Below are positions 26,465 through 33,721 of a stretch of DNA of 64,000 nucleotides, one piece after another (positions within the stretch are counted from its first letter, which is position 1; each line of letters opens with the position of its first letter). The DNA is taken from assembly GCF_013035425.1 (NCBI RefSeq), contig NZ_WQHX01000005.1, positions 124,001 through 188,000 on the forward strand. The letters run 5' to 3'. The position numbers and the translations under genes were made by a program. Under the pieces are notes generated by a model. It saw nothing but the letters and a program-made list of their open reading frames with translations. It was not told the origin of the DNA and did no database searches. Origin of the DNA: Ruegeria arenilitoris (GTDB lineage: Bacteria; Pseudomonadota; Alphaproteobacteria; Rhodobacterales; Rhodobacteraceae).

Positions 26465-27373
26465 TCAGGAACGCAACCAAGGAGGCCTTTTACCAATCCT
26501 TTCGAGCAAGAAATCCATGAAAACCCGGACCTTGGCCGACAACACATTGGACTGAGGATAGATCAGCCACAGAACTGTTTCCTCGGCGATCTTGTAGTCT
26601 GGCAGCACTCGAACAAGCACACCCGACGAAAGCTCGTTGTGTACACTCCAAAGTGAGTTTGCTGAAATGCCCGCCCCAGCCAAAGTCGCCAGTTTATGGC
26701 TACGACCATCATCCAAAATCAATCGACATTTCGCTCGCCGGGGCGCAAACAGATGCTTGCCACCATTCCGGTCAATTAGCCTGAGTTCGTTGGTGTTGCC
26801 GAACGCAATAAACTGATGGTTGTTTAAATCGTCCGGGGCCTCAGGTCTTCCATGCCTTTCAAGGTATTCTGGCGAAGCACATAGTACACGTGTATCGTCA
26901 GCTAGTTTACGGCCACGAAAACTGGAATCCTCTAGAACAGCGTTACGAAGAGCAAGATCGAAGCTGCCTTCGATTAGGTTGAACTGCTGGTCCGAAAGCC
27001 TCAGGTCAAGCGTCAAATCAGGTTGCTCTGCCATGAATACCGGCAAGATTGGCGCAATGTAAAGTTGCGCAAAAGTACTTGGTGCCGTGAACCTAAGCGT
27101 GCCCGAAACGCGGGCGGTTCCTTGACCCAAAGCGGCACGCGCAGCGTTTTCCCGGGCAATAATTTCCTGAGCATATGGCAAGAACTCTGCGCCTTCTGTG
27201 GATAGCGCCACTTTACGAGTCGTTCGGTGCATCAAATCGGCACCGATACTTTTCTCTAATTTCGCCATCCAAGCGCTTGCGACAGAAGGCGCGAGGCCAA
27301 GTTCTCGGCCAGCGGCGCTAATATTCAGCCTTTCTGCTGCAAGCACAAAAAGGCGTAGGGTATCCGTGTCCAT
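26465..27373 (-). CDS. LysR-family transcriptional regulator
   Basis: A 302-residue LysR protein. The N-terminal helix-turn-helix (FVLAAERLNISAAGRELGLAPSVASAWMAKLEK) spans about residues 9-42. A substrate-binding domain follows (LRFTAPSTFAQLYIAPILPVF, then GSFDLALRN). Its DLALRN and LIYPQ segments are of the CrgA/PA-type LysR subgroup. It diverges from a four-gene oxidoreductase operon with a 108-base gap, the classic arrangement for a LysR activator and its target. The inducer is unknown. Confidence 0.9.
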   Translation of the reverse strand: MDTDTLRLFVLAAERLNISAAGRELGLAPSVASAWMAKLEKSIGADLMHRTTRKVALSTEGAEFLPYAQEIIARENAARAALGQGTARVSGTLRFTAPSTFAQLYIAPILPVFMAEQPDLTLDLRLSDQQFNLIEGSFDLALRNAVLEDSSFRGRKLADDTRVLCASPEYLERHGRPEAPDDLNNHQFIAFGNTNELRLIDRNGGKHLFAPRRAKCRLILDDGRSHKLATLAGAGISANSLWSVHNELSSGVLVRVLPDYKIAEETVLWLIYPQSNVLSAKVRVFMDFLLERIGKRPPWLRS

Positions 27374-27481
27374 ATTATATCCAAAATCCGAATTCTGATG
27401 TCAATATCGACCCGTTTATTTCGAAAAATCAATCCTGCAAATATGAACAGAACGAGGAAACCATCCTTGGAGGCGACACAA

Positions 27482-27784
27482 ATGGCCTATTATTCAGTAC
27501 TTGCCGTTACACCAACCAACGAAGACTGGATCCCAGATTATCTTCCAACGGCGAATAAACTGGTTGCAAAGCATGGCGGCAAATATCTTGCCCGAACTAC
27601 AACCCACACTCAGGTTGAAGGCCCGTCTCAGCCTGCTGCTTTACGGATCATTCTTGAATGGCCCTCGAAAGAGGCAGCGATGAGCTTCATGAATGATCTC
27701 GAATACAAACCTCATCTAGAGGCGCGGACTGCAGGTTCAGAAAGCTATCACTTCGTCATCGATGGCAATGACGATCTTAGCTAG
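27482..27784 (+). CDS. DUF1330 protein
   Basis: A 100-residue protein of the DUF1330 ferredoxin-like (dimeric alpha-beta barrel) family: YYSVLAVTPTNEDWIPDYLPTANKLVAKHGGKYLART, LRIILEWPSKEAAMSFMNDLEYKPHLEAR. The ATG at 27482 has TTGGAGG at a good distance; in-frame starts back to 27398 lack such a site. First gene of the operon facing the LysR gene. Small proteins of this fold often bind or modify quinone-like or aromatic intermediates, but the role here is unknown. Confidence 0.8.
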   Translation: MAYYSVLAVTPTNEDWIPDYLPTANKLVAKHGGKYLARTTTHTQVEGPSQPAALRIILEWPSKEAAMSFMNDLEYKPHLEARTAGSESYHFVIDGNDDLS

Positions 27785-27829
27785 GAAATTCATTCCAAAA
27801 CGAACTGACCCAGCTCAAAGAGTAGACCA

Positions 27830-28606
27830 ATGCCACGCAAAGCAATTGTAAATTATCACGTTATTGCAGATCAGCGCCAAGCGTATCACATCGACGCTGG
27901 TGGGGTTCAGGGAAAGATCATCTCTCCTCCTCATGCGGTAACAGAAGTTAACTTGTACGACGTTCGCGCAGAGACTTCTGTCAGTTTTTCGGACGACAGC
28001 ATTGGGTTTGTTACTTCGGCTTCCGAAGTGCATTCATTTGAACAAGATGACGAATGGCATCGCGTTTACGATCAGGAACTCGATACACTTCTGTCCAGAA
28101 ATCTCGGTGCCAAAGAAGTGGTGGTTTTTGATCACACTGTGCGCGTTGACGATCCGAATTCAAACAGGAAACCGGCTCGTAATGTGCACAGCGATTACAG
28201 CCCTCAAGGGGCAAAACAGCGGTTGATTGATGTCTTGGGAGAAAAAAAGGCTGCTGTTTGGGAAAAGGGGCATTACGCCTTTGTTAACGTGTGGCGCCCG
28301 ATTCAAAACCCAATCAATTCGGCACCGCTTGGGTTTGTACGACCCTCAACAGTGGCTGAAACCGACTGGCTGCAGATTGATTTGGTTTATCCCGATCGCA
28401 AAGGGCACATCATGGGTTTGGTGGCCAATCCGGATCATGAGTGGGTCTATCAATCTCGAATGACCCCGAACGAAGTTGCCATATTCAACATCTACGACAA
28501 CCATGGCAAACCCTCCATCGGACACAGCGCGCTTGATTTGATTGAAGACCTGTCTTTGACCATCCCACGCAAGAGCATCGAAAGCCGCACCCTGATCCGT
28601 TACTGA
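27830..28606 (+). CDS. CmcJ/NvfI-like oxidoreductase
   Basis: A 258-residue protein resembling the CmcJ/NvfI (GA4 desaturase-like) family, non-haem iron enzymes related to 2-oxoglutarate oxygenases. Features I can see are HSDYSPQGA with His120 and Asp122 as likely iron ligands, the block HEWVYQSRMTPNEVAIFNIYD (about 203-223), and a late histidine in GHSALDL (near 232). Family members act on cephamycin, gibberellin-like and meroterpenoid substrates in other organisms; no substrate can be inferred here. The gene is the second in the operon, 45 bases after DUF1330. Confidence 0.72.
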   Translation: MPRKAIVNYHVIADQRQAYHIDAGGVQGKIISPPHAVTEVNLYDVRAETSVSFSDDSIGFVTSASEVHSFEQDDEWHRVYDQELDTLLSRNLGAKEVVVFDHTVRVDDPNSNRKPARNVHSDYSPQGAKQRLIDVLGEKKAAVWEKGHYAFVNVWRPIQNPINSAPLGFVRPSTVAETDWLQIDLVYPDRKGHIMGLVANPDHEWVYQSRMTPNEVAIFNIYDNHGKPSIGHSALDLIEDLSLTIPRKSIESRTLIRY

Positions 28607-28634
28607 TAGACGCTCCACGCAAATAGAGGTTGCA

Positions 28635-29618
28635 ATGCCAGACGGAAACGTGATCGCTGAATTCCCTAAACTGAACCGGGGTTACAATTCGGTCTTTCGA
28701 CCTGATGCGTTGAGTATTGGTTTGGTCGCCCCTCTGGAGGCTCACCATCACAACGCGGTTCCCGACATGTCTCGCCATACGGAAAGAGCGCAACTGGCGG
28801 ACAAACTCGGTTTCGCAGCACTTTGGTTAAGGGACGTTCCGTTTAACGTTCCTAACTTTGGCGATGCCGGGCAAATATACGACCCATTTGTCTATCTCGG
28901 ATTGCTCGCCGGGCTGACAAAGGAAATTGCGCTGGGCGTGGCCAGCATCGTTTTGCCACTGCGCCATCCAGCGCATGTTGCGAAGGCCGCAGCTTCGGGG
29001 GACCAACTTTCCGGCGGGCGGTTGCTGTTGGGTGTCGCGTCCGGAGATCGGCCCGAAGAATATCCGGCACTGGGTATGACCTATTCTGACAGAGGTGCTC
29101 GGTTCCGCGAAAGCCTAGAATACATTCGTAAAATGGCCACTGAGTATCCCGATTTTTCCAATAACCACGGAGAACTGAATGGGCGGTTCGATATGTTGCC
29201 CAAACCTGTTGCCAGCCACTTTCCGATTCTGATCACCGGCGGCAGCCAACAATCTCCGGATTGGATATCTGCTAACGGAGATGGTTGGATGACATATCCG
29301 CGCGATGCCAAAGCGCAAGCGCAGCTTGTCGAAAACTATCGCGCAAAATCTTCAGCAATTGGCAAACCTCCAAAACCGGTTATGCAATCGCTGTACATTG
29401 ACCTTGTTGCAGATACCTCGGCCGATCCCAGCCCAATTCATCTCGGCTTTCGGTCTGGCACCAAATTTTTGAAATCCTACCTGCGCGATCTGCAAGACTG
29501 CGGGATCAACCATGTGGCCCTGAACCTCCGGTTTAATGGCGGCGATGTCGAAGACACCATGAAACGTCTGGCAGATGAAGTACTGACAGAGTTTCCAACG
29601 CAAGGAACAACGCAATGA
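28635..29618 (+). CDS. Luciferase-like monooxygenase (BA3436 type)
   Basis: A 327-residue TIM-barrel flavin-dependent oxidoreductase of the bacterial luciferase superfamily. The segments LADKLGFAALWLRDVPF, LGVASIVLPLRHPAHVAKAA and LLLGVASGDRPEEYPALG match the BA3436-type subgroup. Such enzymes use FMNH2 or F420; an FMN reductase is not adjacent. It starts 28 bases after the CmcJ-like gene and its stop overlaps the SDR start by four bases, so all three are probably one transcript. Confidence 0.82.
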   Translation: MPDGNVIAEFPKLNRGYNSVFRPDALSIGLVAPLEAHHHNAVPDMSRHTERAQLADKLGFAALWLRDVPFNVPNFGDAGQIYDPFVYLGLLAGLTKEIALGVASIVLPLRHPAHVAKAAASGDQLSGGRLLLGVASGDRPEEYPALGMTYSDRGARFRESLEYIRKMATEYPDFSNNHGELNGRFDMLPKPVASHFPILITGGSQQSPDWISANGDGWMTYPRDAKAQAQLVENYRAKSSAIGKPPKPVMQSLYIDLVADTSADPSPIHLGFRSGTKFLKSYLRDLQDCGINHVALNLRFNGGDVEDTMKRLADEVLTEFPTQGTTQ

Positions 29619-30376
29619 CTAAAACAATACTGGTTACCGGAGCTACGGACGGAATAGGTCTGATGACGGCAAAAACTCTGGCCAATCGTGGACACCACGT
29701 CATTTTGCATGGGCGCAGCGTGGCCAAGCTCGCATCTGCCGCTTCTGAAATTGGTCAGGGCATATCAACTTACAGGGCGGATCTATCGTCTTTGCAAGAA
29801 GCATATGACTTGGCGATGTCGATACGTACCGACCATGATTGTATTGATGTTCTGATTAACAACGCGGGTGTCTTTAAAATTGGAGACCCGATTTTGCCGA
29901 ACGGGCAGGATGTTCGATTTGTTGTGAACACACTGGCACCGTACGCTTTGACGAAAGCGTTGCTGCCAATCATCCCAAAGGCAGGCAGAATCCTCAATCT
30001 GTCATCAGCGGCCCAAGCACCTGTCGACATCGCAGCCTTAAAAGGTCAATCCCGTTTGGGCGACATGGCCGCCTATGCCCAGAGCAAGCGCGCAATCACC
30101 ATTTGGTCGCATGAATTGGCCGGTCGCCTTGCTGAAGGTCCCGTAATCATCGCCGTCAATCCCGGTTCACTTCTTGCGTCCAAGATGGTCAAAGAAGGCT
30201 TCGGCGTGGCCGGCAACGACTTGCAGATTGGGGTAGACATTCTTTGCCGCCTCGCACTGGACCAGGACTTTGCCAATGACAGCGGAAAATACTGGGACAA
30301 CGATTTTGGCGGCTTTTCACCGGTCAATTTTGGCGATTCTGAACGTGTCATGAACGCAATCGAAGAACTCGTCTGA
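29615..30376 (+). CDS. Short-chain dehydrogenase/reductase
   Basis: A 253-residue classical/retinol-dehydrogenase-like SDR. The cofactor motif TGATDGIG is at about residues 8-15 with LHGRS after the second strand, suggesting NADP(H). NNAGVF follows, and the catalytic serine region LNLSSAAQ precedes YAQSKRA (Tyr and Lys of YxxxK). It overlaps the luciferase-like gene by four bases (ATGA). Last gene of the operon, followed by a terminator-like hairpin. Confidence 0.9.
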   Translation: MTKTILVTGATDGIGLMTAKTLANRGHHVILHGRSVAKLASAASEIGQGISTYRADLSSLQEAYDLAMSIRTDHDCIDVLINNAGVFKIGDPILPNGQDVRFVVNTLAPYALTKALLPIIPKAGRILNLSSAAQAPVDIAALKGQSRLGDMAAYAQSKRAITIWSHELAGRLAEGPVIIAVNPGSLLASKMVKEGFGVAGNDLQIGVDILCRLALDQDFANDSGKYWDNDFGGFSPVNFGDSERVMNAIEELV

Positions 30377-30396
30377 AAGTGCATAAATCACGAAAT

Positions 30397-30427
30397 AACG
30401 CGGCTTAAAAAATCCCGCGTTTTCTTA
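30397..30427 (+). terminator. Terminator of the DUF1330-CmcJ-LLM-SDR operon
   Basis: AACGCGG (30397-30403) pairs with CCGCGTT (30415-30421) around an A-rich 11-base loop, 20 bases after the SDR stop, then TTCTTAT. Plausible Rho-independent terminator. Confidence 0.65.
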
Positions 30428-30462
30428 TCCCTTCTCCTGAGGTGATGGGCGGATTTGTTCGT

Positions 30463-31779
30463 TTAACGCAATGCCTCCAATAGCTTCAGAGTCGGGTATC
30501 CATCCGGTAAAAAACCTTGCGCCAATTGAAATGCGCGAACGGCATTAACCGTGTTTGGTCCAGTCAGTCCGTCAATCCCTTGCGTATCAAAACCAGCTTG
30601 GGTCAAACGCTCTTGTAACTCTTTGCGCTCAGTAAAACTAAGCGCCCGGTCGCCCCTTGGCCAAGAGGCGTCAAAAGGTCTACCACCCGCCAATCTATCG
30701 GACAGATGACCAACTCCGATGACATAGGCGTCGGCACCGTTATAGGCTTCGATCACATTGAAGTTGTCAAAGGTCATTAACGATACCCCTTTGCCGCCGG
30801 CCGGCAGAAGAATCGCTGCACGCCCATAGTCCGGAACGGGTTTGCCATTTCGCCCAACGACCCCACGCTCGGCCCAATCTGACGGCATCTGAGTGAAGTC
30901 CCGCCTTGCGGTGGAATAGTCAAAACCGTCTGGCAGTTGAACCTCGACACCCCAAGGTTGACCCATCGTCCAACCATGTCGCGAAAGATAAGCCGCGGCA
31001 GATGCCAACGCATCCGTTGGATCATCCGACCAGATGTCGCGCCTTCCGTCGCCATCGAAATCCACCGCATATTTCAGATAGGATGTTGGCATGAATTGCG
31101 TATGCCCCATGGCACCGGCCCAGCTGCCGATCATCTTTGAGGGACTGACGTCACCCGAGTGAACAATCTGGAGTGCTGCGATCAGCTGCGTTTCAAAAAA
31201 CTTGGACCGCCTTGCGTCAAAGGCCAGGGTGGCCAAAGATTGAATAGTCTGGTTGTTACCGCGAAAGCTTCCGAACGAAGTCTCGAGCCCCCAAATCGCA
31301 ACCACGATCTCTTTTTCTACGCCGTACTTTGTTTCAATACGTTCTAACGCATTTCCATACTTTTCGAGCACGGCACGCCCGTCGACCACGCGCCTGTCTG
31401 ATACTGCCGAGTCCAGATATTCCCAGATTGTCTTGGAAAACTCAGCCTGATTTCGATCCCGGCGGATAACGTCTGTGTCATAAGTTAAGCCTGCCAACGC
31501 ACTATCCAGAGTGTATGATGAAACGCCCTGGTCTAATGCCCTTTGCCTGAAGGCACCCAGCCAAGCCTGAAATCTAGCATTTCCCTTAGTCGACACGCGT
31601 TGCACCTTTTCCGATGGCCTTACAACCGGCCGGATGGAAACTGTCACATCGGCCGAAGCCAAATGGAACGCTGTATCTAACCCTTTGGGAACCCGCCATT
31701 TCACGTTTTCTGTTGTTTCCGCCTGCACGATGGATGCCCACAATGCGACGGTCATTATGCCACCTACGCATTTATGCAT
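30463..31779 (-). CDS. Lytic murein transglycosylase, MltB family
   Basis: A 438-residue exported enzyme with a short signal sequence (MHKCVGGIMTVALWASIVQA). The SLT_2/MltB catalytic domain covers about 65-365: the catalytic Glu lies in AIWGLETSFGSFRG, and GSWAGAMGHTQFMPTSY and DFDGDGRRDIW follow as in MltB. A C-terminal peptidoglycan-binding domain (LTQAGFDTQGIDGLTGPNTVNAVRAFQ) ends the protein. It cleaves glycan strands with 1,6-anhydro ends in the periplasm. The Cys in the signal is not in a clear lipobox, so it is probably soluble. Confidence 0.92.
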   Translation of the reverse strand: MHKCVGGIMTVALWASIVQAETTENVKWRVPKGLDTAFHLASADVTVSIRPVVRPSEKVQRVSTKGNARFQAWLGAFRQRALDQGVSSYTLDSALAGLTYDTDVIRRDRNQAEFSKTIWEYLDSAVSDRRVVDGRAVLEKYGNALERIETKYGVEKEIVVAIWGLETSFGSFRGNNQTIQSLATLAFDARRSKFFETQLIAALQIVHSGDVSPSKMIGSWAGAMGHTQFMPTSYLKYAVDFDGDGRRDIWSDDPTDALASAAAYLSRHGWTMGQPWGVEVQLPDGFDYSTARRDFTQMPSDWAERGVVGRNGKPVPDYGRAAILLPAGGKGVSLMTFDNFNVIEAYNGADAYVIGVGHLSDRLAGGRPFDASWPRGDRALSFTERKELQERLTQAGFDTQGIDGLTGPNTVNAVRAFQLAQGFLPDGYPTLKLLEALR

Positions 31780-31848
31780 TCCGATTTTTCCTGATTACTG
31801 CTCAGCCTCAGCATAGCGCAAAACTGAAGTTTCGCAAAATCCTCAGAT

Positions 31849-32556
31849 CTAATTTTCTTGCTCTTTTCCTTCGCGGTCTGCTCGAACACGCACTAGCGCA
31901 GCGCGTAGCAACGGAACACGGTTTGGCCGGAAACTCTGGTCTGTAACAGACATTTCGCGCATCCGATCCAAACGAAAGACCCTAAAATCTTTGCGCAAAT
32001 GACACCAACTTACCAGCATGCTGGCGCGATCCATGTAGACGATGCTTAGCGGGTTAACCCGACGATGTGTTTTATCACCCTTTTCATCGGTGTAAGCGAA
32101 ATCCACGGCGCGTTCGTCCCACGTTGCCTGCCGTAATTCAGAGACTTCGATTCCCGGTACGGCAGGCCGTTCAAAACGCGTCGCAGTTAACACCGCATGG
32201 CTGAGCCGGTGCGATTGTCGCTGCGGCAACCGACCTTGCAATTTACGCAACGCTGTACTGGCCGCTTCAGATAGGGCCGGATCTCCAATCAACTGAACTT
32301 CTCGTAAGCCCAGAACCAGCGCTTCCAATTCGTCGTCAGTGAAACCCAATGGCGGCAGCGTTGCGTCTTCGATCAAGGTAAACCCAAATCCCGCCTCACC
32401 ATCAATCACGGCTCCCAAACCCCGCAGAGTGTCGATATCTCGATGCACTGTGCGCGCTGAAACACCAAGATCTTGCGCCAATTGCGCAGAGGTCTTCGGC
32501 GACGGGCCAGAGCGCAGAGCTTGCATAAGCTGAAACAGGCGTGCGGTGCGGGACAT
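31849..32556 (-). CDS. YafY-type transcriptional regulator (HTH + WYL)
   Basis: A 235-residue regulator. The N-terminal DeoR-like helix-turn-helix (SRTARLFQLMQAL, LAQDLGVSARTVHRDIDTLRGLG) is followed by a WYL domain whose core appears in RVNPLSIVYMDRASMLVSWCHLRKDFRVFRLDRM. WYL regulators sense nucleotides or other small ligands. It diverges from a GST-like gene, with a palindrome (32580-32594) between them. The start at 32556 is favoured because the frame upstream reads into that palindrome. Confidence 0.88.
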   Translation of the reverse strand: MSRTARLFQLMQALRSGPSPKTSAQLAQDLGVSARTVHRDIDTLRGLGAVIDGEAGFGFTLIEDATLPPLGFTDDELEALVLGLREVQLIGDPALSEAASTALRKLQGRLPQRQSHRLSHAVLTATRFERPAVPGIEVSELRQATWDERAVDFAYTDEKGDKTHRRVNPLSIVYMDRASMLVSWCHLRKDFRVFRLDRMREMSVTDQSFRPNRVPLLRAALVRVRADREGKEQEN

Positions 32557-32579
32557 AACATAAAATAACCTACGCCTAG

Positions 32580-32594
32580 TGACAGAAATTGTCA
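32580..32594. promoter_or_regulatory. Palindrome TGACA-N5-TGTCA
   Basis: Perfect 5-bp arms (32580-32584 and 32590-32594) in the 83-base gap between the divergent WYL regulator and GST-like genes. Candidate operator for the regulator. Confidence 0.5.
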
Positions 32595-32639
32595 TTAGTC
32601 CAGCTTATCCCCTTGTCATCACCAAAACTGGAGCGCCCG

Positions 32640-33338
32640 ATGCTGACACTTCTGACCTACCCACCCGCCTTTGGCTTGTTCAGTGCAAGCCCGTTCTGCG
32701 TTAAGTCTGCATTGATGCTTCAACATTGCGGCCAAGATTGGCAGCGCTCTGACATGCTGGATCCTCGGAAGATGCCGCATAGAAAACTACCGGTCCTACG
32801 AACGCCTGAACGGTTGGTTCCGGACAGTGACCAAATCCGCGATTGGTTAGAGGCTCAGGGCGCAGATTTTGACCATGGTCTAACGGATGTTCAAAAGGCT
32901 CAGTCTCGGGCGTTGGTTCGAATGGCAGAGGAGCATCTGTACTTTCAGATCGTACTTGATCGTTGGGGTAATGACACTGTTTGGCCAATCCTGCGGGAGA
33001 CCTTTTTCACTGAGATACCCGCCATGTTTCGGAAACTGGTGAGTAATTCAATTCGCAAATCAGTATTGAGAGGACTTGAGGCTCAAGGGGTTTCGCGGTT
33101 TTCAAAGGCTGAGCGGACAGATCGGATCGAACGTGACCTGAGGGCAATCTCAGAGTTTTTGCGCAATTCGCAATTCTTGTTGGGAGAGAAACCGACATCG
33201 GCAGACATGAGTGTTGGGCCGATGCTGGCCGCGATGCGCGCCACGCCCGCAGAAACGTCACTGACACGTCGGATCAAACAGGATAGGCTGCTAAACAGCT
33301 ATGTATATAGGATGCAGCAGGCTATTCCCTTGTCATGA
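32640..33338 (+). CDS. Glutathione S-transferase family protein
   Basis: A 232-residue GST-fold protein. The N-terminal thioredoxin-like domain has FSASPFCVKSALMLQHC and LPVLRTPERLVPDSDQIRDWLEA with the cis-Pro and SNAIL-like Asp-Ser pair. An all-helical C-terminal domain contains LRAISEFLRNSQFLLGEKPTSADMSVGPML. The reaction is unknown. ATG at 32640 has TGGAG at 32629-32633. It overlaps the DUF1801 gene by four bases. Confidence 0.85.
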   Translation: MLTLLTYPPAFGLFSASPFCVKSALMLQHCGQDWQRSDMLDPRKMPHRKLPVLRTPERLVPDSDQIRDWLEAQGADFDHGLTDVQKAQSRALVRMAEEHLYFQIVLDRWGNDTVWPILRETFFTEIPAMFRKLVSNSIRKSVLRGLEAQGVSRFSKAERTDRIERDLRAISEFLRNSQFLLGEKPTSADMSVGPMLAAMRATPAETSLTRRIKQDRLLNSYVYRMQQAIPLS

Positions 33339-33721
33339 AACCGTTTGACGATCCTTCCGTCGCCGCCGCGTTCGACGCTTTTCCCGTCAGTACTCGTACC
33401 GGCGCTCTCTCACTGCGTGAATTAATTCTAGATACGGCACAATCCATTCCATCTGCTCTTCCCCTGCAAGAGGCGTTGCGCTGGGGGCAACCTGCATATC
33501 TTGCGCCCAAGGGATCGACAATTCGGCTGGGCAAGCACAGATCGGCGCCATTTGCCCTTTTCGTGCATTGTCAAAGCCGATTGATGCCGGAATTTACCGC
33601 CGCATTTCCCGGCGAGGACCGTATCGACGGTAATCGTGCAATTCTTTTTGACGACCCCCAACAAATCGACGAAACGCGACACGGTTGGTTGATTGCCCGC
33701 GCACTTATCTATCACCTTTGA
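33335..33721 (+). CDS. DUF1801 (YdhG-like) protein
   Basis: A 128-residue protein of the DUF1801 family: LRELILDTAQSIP near the start, the central LRWGQPAYLAPKGSTIRLG motif and a C-terminal helix ending IARALIYHL. The function is unknown; the fold is related to small-molecule-binding iron-chaperone-like proteins. Coupled to the GST-like gene by an ATGA overlap. Its last ten bases overlap the 3' end of rnr on the other strand. Confidence 0.82.
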   Translation: MKPFDDPSVAAAFDAFPVSTRTGALSLRELILDTAQSIPSALPLQEALRWGQPAYLAPKGSTIRLGKHRSAPFALFVHCQSRLMPEFTAAFPGEDRIDGNRAILFDDPQQIDETRHGWLIARALIYHL

